From NCBI GenBank assembly GCA_027451915.1, contig DAIDHU010000205.1:1-7159 (forward strand): 7,159 nucleotides of DNA, in the 5' to 3' direction. Positions within the stretch are counted from its first letter, which is position 1. Every line of letters starts with the position of its first letter. Under the pieces are notes generated by a model. It had not been told where the DNA came from and did not search any database. It saw only the letters and a program-made list of their open reading frames with translations. The stretch comes from Thiomonas sp. (GTDB taxonomy: Bacteria; Pseudomonadota; Gammaproteobacteria; Burkholderiales; Burkholderiaceae_C). The position numbers and the translations under genes were made by a program. This document shows, piece by piece, positions 1 through 6,289 of this stretch.

Positions 1-1
1 T

Positions 2-364
2 TCGCTGTTCGCCGACGCCAGGGTGCTGGAGCGGGCGGGCATCGCCTTCGGCGTGATCGACGCCGGCGCGCACACCATGATCACCCGCAAGGTCAGCGCG
101 TCCTTCGATCAAAGCCCCATCGGGCAGCGGCGTCGCCGCACCATGATCGAGGGCCTGCAGCGCCTGGAGCAGGCGGTGCTGCGCGATTGCGCCGGGCGCC
201 CCGCCGAGGCGGCCGGCCTGGACGCCATCGCCACCGCGGTGGCGCAGGACTACCTGCGATTCCGCTTCGGCCAGGAGGCCTGGCTGACGGCCACGCCGGC
301 GCTGGACGCGTGGCTGGCGCAGGCGCGCCTGCGTCCCTCCTACGCCAGCACCCAGCCGCGCTGA
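2..364 (+). CDS. Glutathione S-transferase-like protein, C-terminal part (5' end outside window)
   Basis: The reading frame is open from base 2 and ends at TGA 362-364, giving about 120 residues of a protein that starts upstream of the window. The visible part resembles the all-helical C-terminal domain of glutathione S-transferases: an Arg-rich helix (RRRRTMIEGLQRLEQAV) followed by LDAIATAVAQDYLRFRFG and the closing pattern WLTATPALDAWLAQARLRPS, with Trp, the Pro-x-Leu-xx-Trp spacing and the terminal Arg-Pro-Ser typical of the family. The thioredoxin-fold domain that binds glutathione is not in the window, so substrate and subclass cannot be judged. A cytosolic conjugation or detoxification role is known for the family and only inferred here. 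A GTG at base 23 is an internal codon, not a start. The gene converges with the MFS transporter and ends 34 bp from it. Confidence 0.75.
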   Translation, partial: SLFADARVLERAGIAFGVIDAGAHTMITRKVSASFDQSPIGQRRRRTMIEGLQRLEQAVLRDCAGRPAEAAGLDAIATAVAQDYLRFRFGQEAWLTATPALDAWLAQARLRPSYASTQPR

Positions 365-368
365 ACCG

Positions 369-386
369 CGCGGGCCGCGGCCCGCG
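369..386. terminator. Perfect 18-bp GC palindrome between convergent genes, possible bidirectional terminator
   Basis: Bases 369-386 read cgcgggccgcggcccgcg, which is its own reverse complement. It lies 5 bp after the stop of the GST-like gene and 12 bp before the stop codon of the transporter on the other strand. As RNA it could form a 7-bp stem with a 4-base loop from either direction. There is no T-run on either side, so it is not a canonical intrinsic terminator; position is the main argument. Confidence 0.35.
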
Positions 387-398
387 GCGGCTCCAGGC

Positions 399-1796
399 CT
401 ATTCGTTGATGGATTCCAGCGAGCGCCCGCGCGTAGCCGGGCCCATCAGGATCATCACGAAGCCCACGGCCATCGAGATGGCGATGAAGGTCGCCACGCC
501 CGGCACGCCCCAGCCGTGCAGCAGAATGCCGATGGCCAGGCCCGCGAAGGCCGCGGCGATGCGGCTCCACGAGTACACGAAGCCCACCGCGCGGGCGCGG
601 ATGCGGGTGGGGAACACTTCGGTCTGGTAGCCGTGGTAGGCGAAGGACATGACGTTGGACGACAGGGTGAACAGCACGCCCAGCCCGATGAGCACCGCCG
701 GTTCGCTGGCCTGCGCGAACAGCGCGATGGTCAGGGCCATGAGCGCCAGCGCGATGCAGATCTGGGTCTTGCGCTCGACGCGGTCGGCGAACAGCACGCC
801 CAGCAGCGGGCCGAAGGGGTTGGCGATGGCGATGATGAAGGCGTACTGCAGGCTGGTGGTCACGTGCACCCCGCGGCTGATCAGCAGCGAGGGCACCCAC
901 GCCGCGAAGCCGTAGAAGCCCACGACCTGCGCCATGTTGAAAATCGACATGATCACCGTGCGGCGCAGGTAGGTGGGCGAGAAGATCTCGCCGAAGCTGC
1001 CGCTTCCGGAGACTTCGCGGCCTTGCACCTCGGGCTGCGGAAGGCTCGCGTGTCCCTCGGCCATGACCCGGCGCTCGAGCTCGGCGACGATGCGTTCGGC
1101 CTCCTCGATGCGTCCCTGCCGCGCCAGCCAGCGCGGGCTCTCCGGGATGCCCAGGCGCAGGAACCACACGACGACCGCGCCGACCGAGCCGATCAGGATC
1201 ACCACCCGCCAGTACTCCAGGCCGAAGGGCGTGCTGCCCTTGAGCGACCAGGCCAGGAAGGCCACCACTGGCACCACGCAGAAGGTGATGAACTGGTTGA
1301 AGGCGTAGGCGCGTCCGCGCATGCGTCCCGGGATGAGCTCGGAGATGTAGGTGTCGATGGTCACCAGCTCCACGCCGATGCCGATGCCCGCGATGAAGCG
1401 CCAGATGTCGAGCCAGAAGCCCGTGGTCTGGAAGGCCATGATCGCCGTGCAGACCATGTACCACAGCAGGGAGCCGGTGAAGATGGCGCGGCGTCCGAAA
1501 CGGTCGGCCACGAAACCCAGCAGCAGGGCGCCCGCCCAAAGGCCGGCGAAAGTGGCGAACACGAAGGTGCCGAAACCGGCGATGGCCAGGGGCTTGAGCG
1601 CGGCGAAAACCCCCAGGGATTCGGGCTTGAACAGCCCGGAGCCGATCATGCCGGGTGCGACGTAGCCGGTGAAGAACAGATCGTAGAACTCGAACACCCC
1701 GCCCAGCGAGATCAGCAGCACCAGGGTCCAGACGGCGCGCGAAGAGGGTAGGCGGTCGATGCGTGCGGCAATCTGCGCGGCCGGATCGGTCGGCAT
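399..1796 (-). CDS. MFS transporter, sugar/metabolite:H+ symporter type
   Basis: Predicted 465-residue inner-membrane secondary transporter of the major facilitator superfamily, a usual length for a 12-helix member. Visible signatures are the loop 2-3 motif GFVADRFGRR (residues 94-103), RFIAGIGIGVE (133-143) in helix 4, PESPRWL (218-224) at the start of the long cytoplasmic central loop, a second-half loop motif ADRVERK (337-343) and EVFPTRIRARAVG (393-405). These belong to the Sugar_tr (PF00083) branch, which includes many Burkholderiales carriers for organic or aromatic acids. The substrate cannot be read from sequence. The ATG at 1794-1796 is chosen over an in-frame start 59 codons upstream because AGGAGG sits 8 bases before it and the first hydrophobic helix follows at about residue 22. 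The gene is 112 bp downstream of the hemerythrin gene and probably has its own promoter. Confidence 0.93.
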   Translation of the reverse strand: MPTDPAAQIAARIDRLPSSRAVWTLVLLISLGGVFEFYDLFFTGYVAPGMIGSGLFKPESLGVFAALKPLAIAGFGTFVFATFAGLWAGALLLGFVADRFGRRAIFTGSLLWYMVCTAIMAFQTTGFWLDIWRFIAGIGIGVELVTIDTYISELIPGRMRGRAYAFNQFITFCVVPVVAFLAWSLKGSTPFGLEYWRVVILIGSVGAVVVWFLRLGIPESPRWLARQGRIEEAERIVAELERRVMAEGHASLPQPEVQGREVSGSGSFGEIFSPTYLRRTVIMSIFNMAQVVGFYGFAAWVPSLLISRGVHVTTSLQYAFIIAIANPFGPLLGVLFADRVERKTQICIALALMALTIALFAQASEPAVLIGLGVLFTLSSNVMSFAYHGYQTEVFPTRIRARAVGFVYSWSRIAAAFAGLAIGILLHGWGVPGVATFIAISMAVGFVMILMGPATRGRSLESINE

Positions 1797-1800
1797 GGTG

Positions 1801-1810
1801 ATCTCCTCCT
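1801..1810 (-). promoter_or_regulatory. Strong Shine-Dalgarno of the MFS transporter
   Basis: The minus strand reads AGGAGGAGAT here, with AGGAGG 8 bases before the ATG at 1796. It is the best ribosome binding site in the window and fixes the transporter start against the longer open frame reaching 1973. Confidence 0.85.
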
Positions 1811-1855
1811 GAAATGGGAATGCGAGGAGCTTAGCCTGACGTTTCGGACTTGCGG

Positions 1856-1878
1856 CATCGGGACAGCCCGTCCCGATG
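1856..1878. promoter_or_regulatory. Perfect 9-bp inverted repeat upstream of the MFS gene (operator or terminator)
   Basis: Arms CATCGGGAC (1856-1864) and GTCCCGATG (1870-1878) are exact reverse complements separated by agccc. The element sits 59 bp before the transporter start and 30 bp after the hemerythrin stop. It could be a dimeric repressor or activator site for the transporter, or a stem-loop ending the upstream transcript. No T-run follows on the minus strand, so a canonical intrinsic terminator is less likely. No convincing -35/-10 pair could be placed around it, and no cognate regulator is visible nearby. Confidence 0.5.
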
Positions 1879-1908
1879 TAACCGAACGCTACGCGAGGGC
1901 GCGCCTGC

Positions 1909-2460
1909 TCAGGCGGGGTCGGCGATGCCACGCCGCAGGCGCATCGCGCGGCCGATGGCGTCGAGCTGGTCATCGCCGAGCAGGCGCTGCGCCATGGGCA
2001 GCAGCTCGGCTTCCTCGAAGGCCATGTGCGCGCGGTAGGCCTCGATGAAGCCTTGCGCCAGGCCGGCGTCGAGCTCCTGGCTCGCGCCGCTTTCCAGGGC
2101 CTGCAGCGCCTCGCGCAGCGCCGCCCAGCGCTGTTCGAGCATTCGGTGCTCGTCGCGCACCCTGCGCATCATGTCGCGTATGCACACGGCGTCGGAGCCC
2201 GCCATGGCTTCCAGCAGGGCGGGGAGAAGGTCCTGTTCCTCGTCGGCGTGATGGTCCCGCGCGGCGGTGTCGAAGTAGCGCCGGATGCGCTCGATGGCCT
2301 CCAGCGCCTGGCGGTCGGCGCCGTGCGCCGGCAGGTGATCGAGCAGGCGCTGCAAGAGCTCGCACTGCGCCTGCACGCGGCCGTGACAGGCGGCGAGCAT
2401 TTCCAGGGGAACCTCGAAACCGGCGGATGGTGCCGCGCGGCCCTGCCCGATGATGTCCAT
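1909..2460 (-). CDS. Hemerythrin (HHE cation-binding) domain protein
   Basis: Predicted 183-residue soluble protein made almost wholly of one four-helix hemerythrin-like domain. Candidate metal ligands appear in the expected order: His26 in helix 1 (ACHGR), His70/His71 and Glu74/Glu75 in helix 2 (DHHADEEQDLLP), His105 in helix 3 (RDEHRMLEQ), and His145 with Glu149/Glu150 in helix 4 (YRAHMAFEEAELLP). The family binds a diiron centre, and members act in oxygen, nitric oxide or iron sensing, storage or repair; which applies here is not shown. No signal peptide is seen, so it is probably cytoplasmic. The start ATG at 2458-2460 follows an AGGA about 11 bases upstream and gives a normal family length; the frame is open much further upstream, but that stretch overlaps the preceding lipoprotein gene and reads as Arg/Gly-rich shadow sequence. 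It lies 38 bp after the lipoprotein gene, so cotranscription is likely. Confidence 0.9.
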   Translation of the reverse strand: MDIIGQGRAAPSAGFEVPLEMLAACHGRVQAQCELLQRLLDHLPAHGADRQALEAIERIRRYFDTAARDHHADEEQDLLPALLEAMAGSDAVCIRDMMRRVRDEHRMLEQRWAALREALQALESGASQELDAGLAQGFIEAYRAHMAFEEAELLPMAQRLLGDDQLDAIGRAMRLRRGIADPA

Positions 2461-2498
2461 GATGCGTGGTCCTGCGCCCGTGCCGGCGGCCGGTGGGC

Positions 2499-4133
2499 TC
2501 AGTGTTGGTCGATGGTGATCACCCGGGCCAGCTTCGCGCCGGTGTGGGGATCGATGTCGAACTGTACGTCCGCGTGCACCCCGTCGGCCAGTACGCCACC
2601 CCGTGCGACCACGCCCTGGTCGCGGATGTCCAGGCCGTTGATGCGCAGGCTGCCGGCACCCAGGCGGTGGACGATCCCCTCGGTATGCAGGATTCCCCGC
2701 TTGAGCATGACAGGCCGGAACACGACGCTGTCGGCCGCCAGCCCTTGAGGAGTCTGCGTCGCCTGGACCCCGACCTGGCTGCCGTCGGCCAGCTGGTCCA
2801 CCGTGCCGCCGCTGAACACGGCGTTGTGCGCCACGCGCACCATCGAGGCCATGGTCACCCCCGCTTCCGACCAGCTCAGAACGAAGCTGGCGCGTTCCGG
2901 GTCGTACTGGCTCACCGTTCCCTGCAGGTCCACGGTGCCGCCGTCGGGGGCTCCCGGCAGCACCTGCAGCGACACCGCGAGCACCCGGCTGGGTGCGGAC
3001 GGATCGACCCTCCCTCGTACCTGCACGAACACGCCATTGCCGAGCTTGCCGTCGAACAGGACCTTCGACGCGTCCACCGGGACCCCGCGCAGCAGGAAAT
3101 GGGCATGGTCGACGTAATCGGTGATGTTGCCGCGCAGGCTGATCGCCGCGGCATCCGCCGCATAGGGGTGGATTCCGGTGGCCAGCACGCGGTTCGAGCC
3201 GGCCTCGACGCGTCCCAGCACGGTCACGTAGCTGGGCTGGCCCAGATCCTGGATCTGCGCGGCCACGGCGGGCCCCGCGGGGACGACCGGGATGCCCGCC
3301 ACCTCGTAGCCCCCGGAGGCGGGAAGCCGCAGCAGACCCGAGATGCTGGCCGCGCCCGAGGCTCCGAGCAGGCTGCGCACGCGGACCACCCCGGCCCGCA
3401 GCACCTTGCCTTCGACGGGCTGCGCGCTCCATACGTTGACCACCTGTCCGTCGCGCAGCCGGCTGCCCGCCGGGTAGATCTGCGTGCCGGCGTCCAGGCG
3501 CACGCGCACGTCGCCCAGCCGGAAGCTCGACGCCGCGGAATCGAGTCCGGACACTTCGCCGGTCAGACGCACGGAGTGGGTCCAGGCGGGGCGCTGCACG
3601 ATCCGGCTTGCCATCAGCATGGGCTTGCCGTCGGCGTCGATTCCGAAGGCTCCGTCCACTTCCACGACCATGGTGCCGGCGTGCAGCCCGGAGGGGCCCG
3701 ACAGGCCGGCGAAGAAGGTCACCGGAGCGATGCGGGGGTCGTCATTGACCCGCACCTGCACGCCCTGGACCGTGAAGCGCCGACCGTCGGCGGACACCGA
3801 CTGCACCGGCCCCACCAGATCGGGCTGTACCAGGGCCACGCTGCCCGCGGCCGAGCGCACCAGCTGCAGGCGCTGTCCCAGGCCCACGGCCTGCGGCGCC
3901 TGCGCCGCGCCCGGGGCGTCGTCGTTGAAATAGTGCGGGGTCTGGCCTTCGTAGCGCTGCTGCCCGATGACCACGCTGTCGAAGCCCGTCACCGTGCCCA
4001 GCGAGACCGCGGCTGTGTCCGCGGCCCGCGGCGCCAGCGTGGAGCCGCCGCTGCAGGAAGTCAGAAGCCCCAGCGCGAGCGCGGCTCCCGCCAGTCCTGC
4101 CCGGCGCGCAAGCGACTGGCCGATCAAGACCAT
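2499..4133 (-). CDS. Predicted lipoprotein with about seven DUF5666-like repeats
   Basis: Predicted 544-residue exported lipoprotein. Residues 1-26 form a signal peptide (Arg10-Arg11, then a Gly/Ala/Leu core) ending in the lipobox LTSC; Cys27 is the only cysteine in the protein, which supports lipidation and envelope anchoring. The rest is beta-rich and repetitive: units opening with a Gly-x-[VIL]-x-x-[FLY]-like strand start near residues 46 (GTVTGFDS), 108, 192 (GEVSGLDS), 265, 335 (GNITDYVD), 405 (GTVSQYDP) and 486, about 62-84 residues apart, and often contain a later strand like VRVRLDAGTQIY. This fits DUF5666-type small beta-barrel modules; no catalytic residues are recognised and function is unknown. 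The ATG at 4133 is preferred because it puts the signal peptide at the N terminus, although its ribosome site is weak (AGG 4 bases upstream). A GTG at 4211, overlapping the previous gene's stop, would add 26 Arg/Gly/Pro-rich residues. Confidence 0.85.
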   Translation of the reverse strand: MVLIGQSLARRAGLAGAALALGLLTSCSGGSTLAPRAADTAAVSLGTVTGFDSVVIGQQRYEGQTPHYFNDDAPGAAQAPQAVGLGQRLQLVRSAAGSVALVQPDLVGPVQSVSADGRRFTVQGVQVRVNDDPRIAPVTFFAGLSGPSGLHAGTMVVEVDGAFGIDADGKPMLMASRIVQRPAWTHSVRLTGEVSGLDSAASSFRLGDVRVRLDAGTQIYPAGSRLRDGQVVNVWSAQPVEGKVLRAGVVRVRSLLGASGAASISGLLRLPASGGYEVAGIPVVPAGPAVAAQIQDLGQPSYVTVLGRVEAGSNRVLATGIHPYAADAAAISLRGNITDYVDHAHFLLRGVPVDASKVLFDGKLGNGVFVQVRGRVDPSAPSRVLAVSLQVLPGAPDGGTVDLQGTVSQYDPERASFVLSWSEAGVTMASMVRVAHNAVFSGGTVDQLADGSQVGVQATQTPQGLAADSVVFRPVMLKRGILHTEGIVHRLGAGSLRINGLDIRDQGVVARGGVLADGVHADVQFDIDPHTGAKLARVITIDQH

Positions 4134-4151
4134 GTCGCCTGGGCGCCCGCC

Positions 4152-4177
4152 GGGCCGGCCTCGAAGCCTGCCGGCCC
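4152..4177. other. GC-rich hairpin between the glycine-zipper and lipoprotein genes
   Basis: GGGCCGGC (4152-4159) and GCCGGCCC (4170-4177) are exact reverse complements separated by 10 bases. The hairpin lies in the 74-bp gap just upstream of the lipoprotein start on the minus strand. Without a T-run it is not a clear terminator; it could reduce read-through, protect mRNA ends, or be incidental in such GC-rich DNA. Confidence 0.3.
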
Positions 4178-4207
4178 CCGCGGGCCTGGTTCGGGCAAGG
4201 GCAGGGC

Positions 4208-4969
4208 TCACATCGGGCTGATCGAGCCGTTCGCTCCCACGCGCACGCGCTGGCCCACCGGGGGCGCGCTGTTCAGGGTGAGCACATGCGTGGCTCCATC
4301 GTCCATGCGAATGCGCACCTGGTACACGGTGGTGGAATCCATGCGCTTCTGGACCTCGTTGCCAGCCAGGCCGCCGCCGACGGCTCCGATCACGGTCGCC
4401 GCCGTGCGGCCATTGCCGCCGCCGATCTGGTTGCCCAGCACGCCGCCGAGCACGCCACCGACCACGGCCCCCAGGCCATTGGCGCTGCCCTGGCGCTGCA
4501 CGGGGGTCACCGCTTCCACGGTTCCGCAGTCACTGCACACCGGCGCCGCCGGCGCGGCCTGCTGCTGGAAGGTCTGGGGCTGGAAAGTCTGCGCGCCGGC
4601 GTAGCCCCCCGAGGGGGCGGCCTCCGTGCGCGTGCCCCCGGCGGCGCCTTCATGCTCGGCTACCGCGGGGAAGCGGCTGGCGGGCCGGTGCGAAGGACTC
4701 GTGCCGGTGACCGCCACCGCCGAGCGCGGCTGCTGGGCGGCTTGCGCCGAGGAGGGCGCCTGCGAGCCCTGCGGCGACGAAGCCGTCATGGGCGCGCTGG
4801 CCGCGGCAGCCGTGGCCGGACTCGTCGGGGCCTGGGGCGAGCCCGGAACGCTGATCTTGTAGAGCACGGCGGCCAGCAGCACCACGATCAGCGCGCCGAT
4901 GGTCATCAGGGCGATCCACACGCCTCGGGGGATGGCGCTGGAGTTTTCGGGGGAATCGGGATTGGGCAT
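4208..4969 (-). CDS. Glycine-zipper 2TM domain protein with N-terminal membrane anchor
   Basis: Predicted 253-residue envelope protein. Residues 17-37 (VWIALMTIGALIVVLLAAVLY) are replaced here by the description of one hydrophobic helix starting VWIALMTIGA and acting as an uncleaved anchor. Next comes a long Ala/Ser/Pro/Gln-rich linker (about 40-142), a CxxC pair (Cys145, Cys148 in VCSDCGTVEAV), a glycine-zipper segment (about 162-206, with GAVVGGVLGGVLGNQIGGG then GAVGGGLAGNE) and a C-terminal beta domain (215-252, VYQVRIRMDDG to RVRVGANG). The zipper matches the Rick_17kDa_Anti/SlyB-YcfJ type (PF05433), known from envelope proteins of Gram-negative bacteria; an envelope-integrity role is inferred. 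The ATG at 4967-4969 places the anchor near the N terminus but has no good Shine-Dalgarno; an ATG at 5035 would add 22 residues. It is the third gene downstream of the divergent promoter. Confidence 0.85.
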   Translation of the reverse strand: MPNPDSPENSSAIPRGVWIALMTIGALIVVLLAAVLYKISVPGSPQAPTSPATAAAASAPMTASSPQGSQAPSSAQAAQQPRSAVAVTGTSPSHRPASRFPAVAEHEGAAGGTRTEAAPSGGYAGAQTFQPQTFQQQAAPAAPVCSDCGTVEAVTPVQRQGSANGLGAVVGGVLGGVLGNQIGGGNGRTAATVIGAVGGGLAGNEVQKRMDSTTVYQVRIRMDDGATHVLTLNSAPPVGQRVRVGANGSISPM

Positions 4970-5027
4970 GATGATGTTCAGCGGGCTGAGCCGATGGGAA
5001 AATGGTGCCAGAGCATAGAACGCAACT

Positions 5028-5055
5028 GCCGGCATTTTCGCCGACAGAGGCCGGC
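5028..5055. other. GCCGGC inverted repeat after lrgB, possible weak terminator
   Basis: Two GCCGGC copies (5028-5033 and 5050-5055) can pair across a 16-base loop; the second also begins a 10-bp palindrome, ccggcgccgg (5051-5060). They lie in the 107-bp gap between lrgB and the glycine-zipper gene. No T-run follows, and such short GC palindromes are common in DNA of this composition, so the call is tentative. Confidence 0.25.
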
Positions 5056-5076
5056 GCCGGGAAATCGGAGGCGGGC

Positions 5077-5796
5077 TCAGGCGAACCAGTGCCCGATCCA
5101 GGGAGCCAGCAGCACCATGGCGATGCCGGCGAACACCATGGTCAGGCTGGACACCGCGCCGCTCTCGGGATCGAGTTCGTAGGCCCGCGCGGTGCCCGCC
5201 GCATGCGCGGCCGCGCCCAGGGAGGCGCCTCGCGACATCGCCGAGCGCAGGCCCATCCAGCCATGCACGGCCTCGCCGACCAGCATGCCGAACACCCCGG
5301 TGCCCAGCACGCACAGGGCCGCGATGTCGGGCGTGGCCCCGAAATAGCCCGAGGCCGCCATGGCGAAGGGCGTGGATACCGATCGCGTGAGCATGCTGCG
5401 CGCCAGGGGCTGGGGCAGTTCGAACAGGCGGGCGAGCAGCCAGGAGCCCAGGACTCCCAGCACCAGGCCGCTGAGCACCCCGGCGGCCAGACTGAAGGGA
5501 TAGCGGCGCAGCAGCGCTCGGCGCTGGTAGATGGGGTAGGCATAGGCCACGGTGGCCGGGCCCATCATCCACATCAGCCATTGGGTGTCGCGCAGGTACA
5601 CGCCATATCCCACGCCGCTGAATTGCAGCAGCGCCAGCAGCACCAGGGGCGCGGTCACCAGGGGCTGCAGCCAGGCACGGCGATGGCGCCGGTACAGCCA
5701 GCGGGCCAGCGCATACAGCCCGAGGGTCGCCAGCAGGCAGACCGCGCTGGCGAGGGCCTCGGGATGGAGCGAGGGAATGCGCAGCCACGCCATCAT
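5077..5796 (-). CDS. lrgB: LrgB-family membrane protein (CidB/LrgB)
   Basis: Predicted 239-residue polytopic inner-membrane protein, close to the usual LrgB length of about 230. The best signatures are MGPATVAYAYPIYQRRALLRR (about residues 78-98) and the segment from SVSTPFAMAASGYFG (139-153) through CVLGTGVFGMLVG (162-174), which match the conserved loops of LrgB (PF04172). The family partners CidA/LrgA; these pairs are linked to control of murein hydrolase activity and lysis in Staphylococcus and to organic-acid or overflow-metabolite handling in other bacteria. The position after TPxAM that is usually acidic, as I recall the family, is Ala147 here. The ATG at 5794-5796 overlaps the upstream gene's TGA as ATGA, the normal coupled arrangement; a second ATG follows at once. 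The two genes are almost certainly cotranscribed and coupled in translation. Confidence 0.92.
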   Translation of the reverse strand: MMAWLRIPSLHPEALASAVCLLATLGLYALARWLYRRHRRAWLQPLVTAPLVLLALLQFSGVGYGVYLRDTQWLMWMMGPATVAYAYPIYQRRALLRRYPFSLAAGVLSGLVLGVLGSWLLARLFELPQPLARSMLTRSVSTPFAMAASGYFGATPDIAALCVLGTGVFGMLVGEAVHGWMGLRSAMSRGASLGAAAHAAGTARAYELDPESGAVSSLTMVFAGIAMVLLAPWIGHWFA

Positions 5797-6236
5797 CGCG
5801 CCGTCTCCCTGGCTTGCCGGCGCTCCTGGCGGGCACGCTCCCAGCGCAGGGTGCGCTCGACCACCAAGCCGGTGCCCACCAGCACGAGCAGGCTGCCCAG
5901 GGCGATCGCTCCCAGCAGGCGCAGCCCGCTGTGGGCCAGCAGCGGGCCGAAGCGCACGACGGCCAGCAGGGGAGGAATGAAAAACAGCAACATGTCGCCG
6001 AGCAGCCAGTTGGCGCCGGCCGCCAGGCGCTGTTCGGGCAGCACGCCGGCGGCCAGCAGCGCCAGCACGACGAACAAGGCCGGCACGGCCGCGGGCAGGG
6101 ACCAGTGCAGCCACCGCAGCGCCTGCTCGGACGCCCACCAGGCGGCGATGAAAAACAAGACCTGCAAGGCGCCGCGCAAGGGCTTCGAGCGCGGATCCGT
6201 CGCGGGGTGACGCAGGCTCGTGTCCGGGAAGATCAT
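5793..6236 (-). CDS. CidA/LrgA-family holin-like membrane protein
   Basis: Predicted 147-residue inner-membrane protein with four hydrophobic helices at about 22-44, 47-66, 78-100 and 106-126, and a strongly basic C-terminal tail (RWERARQERRQARETAR). LLGDMLLFFIPPLLAVV (78-94) matches the most conserved CidA/LrgA (PF03788) segment. The usual Pro-Gly-x-x-x-Gly stretch before the second helix is instead LPAAVPALFVVLALLAAG (47-64), with the proline kept and the glycines replaced. CidA/LrgA proteins are holin-like partners of CidB/LrgB; lysis control or metabolite transport are the family hypotheses. Cid and Lrg forms cannot be separated by sequence here, so no symbol is given. The ATG at 6234-6236 gives a normal length although its Shine-Dalgarno is poor; the open frame continues far upstream only as a shadow of the LysR gene. 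It is the first gene of the minus-strand cluster. Confidence 0.88.
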   Translation of the reverse strand: MIFPDTSLRHPATDPRSKPLRGALQVLFFIAAWWASEQALRWLHWSLPAAVPALFVVLALLAAGVLPEQRLAAGANWLLGDMLLFFIPPLLAVVRFGPLLAHSGLRLLGAIALGSLLVLVGTGLVVERTLRWERARQERRQARETAR

Positions 6237-6271
6237 GTCGGCAAACTCGGGAGTGCAGCGATGCTGCGGTG

Positions 6272-6283
6272 CGTTCAGGGATG
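6272..6283. promoter_or_regulatory. Third, inverted copy of the CATTCCCTGA-like element
   Basis: CGTTCAGGGATG here reads CATCCCTGAACG on the minus strand, close to CATTCCCTGAATG at 6308-6320 with one base missing and one changed. It lies about where the cidA-lrgB transcript would begin. It may be an extra regulator contact site or coincidence. Confidence 0.3.
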
Positions 6284-6289
6284 AAACGC

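Noticed and set aside
516..1751. A 411-codon plus-strand frame opposite the MFS transporter
   Set aside because: The product is Gly/His/Asp/Gln-rich and lacks any family signature, while the minus strand encodes a clear 12-helix transporter with its motifs and a strong ribosome site.
1797..1973. Start of the MFS gene at 1973 (59 more residues)
   Set aside because: The extension overlaps the hemerythrin gene end, includes the inverted repeat and has no family-like sequence, whereas AGGAGG lies 8 bases before the ATG at 1796.
2461..3432. Upstream extension of the hemerythrin frame to 507 residues (possible fusion)
   Set aside because: The added part overlaps the lipoprotein gene in another frame and is Arg/Gly-rich with no domain; the hemerythrin domain alone starts normally at 2460.
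2466..4604. A 712-codon open frame on the plus strand opposite the lipoprotein and glycine-zipper genes
   Set aside because: Its product is His/Gly/Arg/Ala-rich with no recognisable domain and it spans parts of two genes that have a lipobox signal peptide, repeats and a glycine zipper on the other strand. In DNA this GC-rich, long antisense frames are expected.
5002..6210. A 402-codon plus-strand frame opposite lrgB and the CidA-like gene
   Set aside because: Gly/Gln/His-rich product without hydrophobic segments or motifs; both minus-strand genes have clear family signatures and an ATGA overlap.
6255..6267. GCAGC-gat-GCTGC inverted repeat in the cidA leader
   Set aside because: Five-base GC-rich arms are frequent by chance in such DNA, and it does not resemble the CATTCC-type elements upstream.
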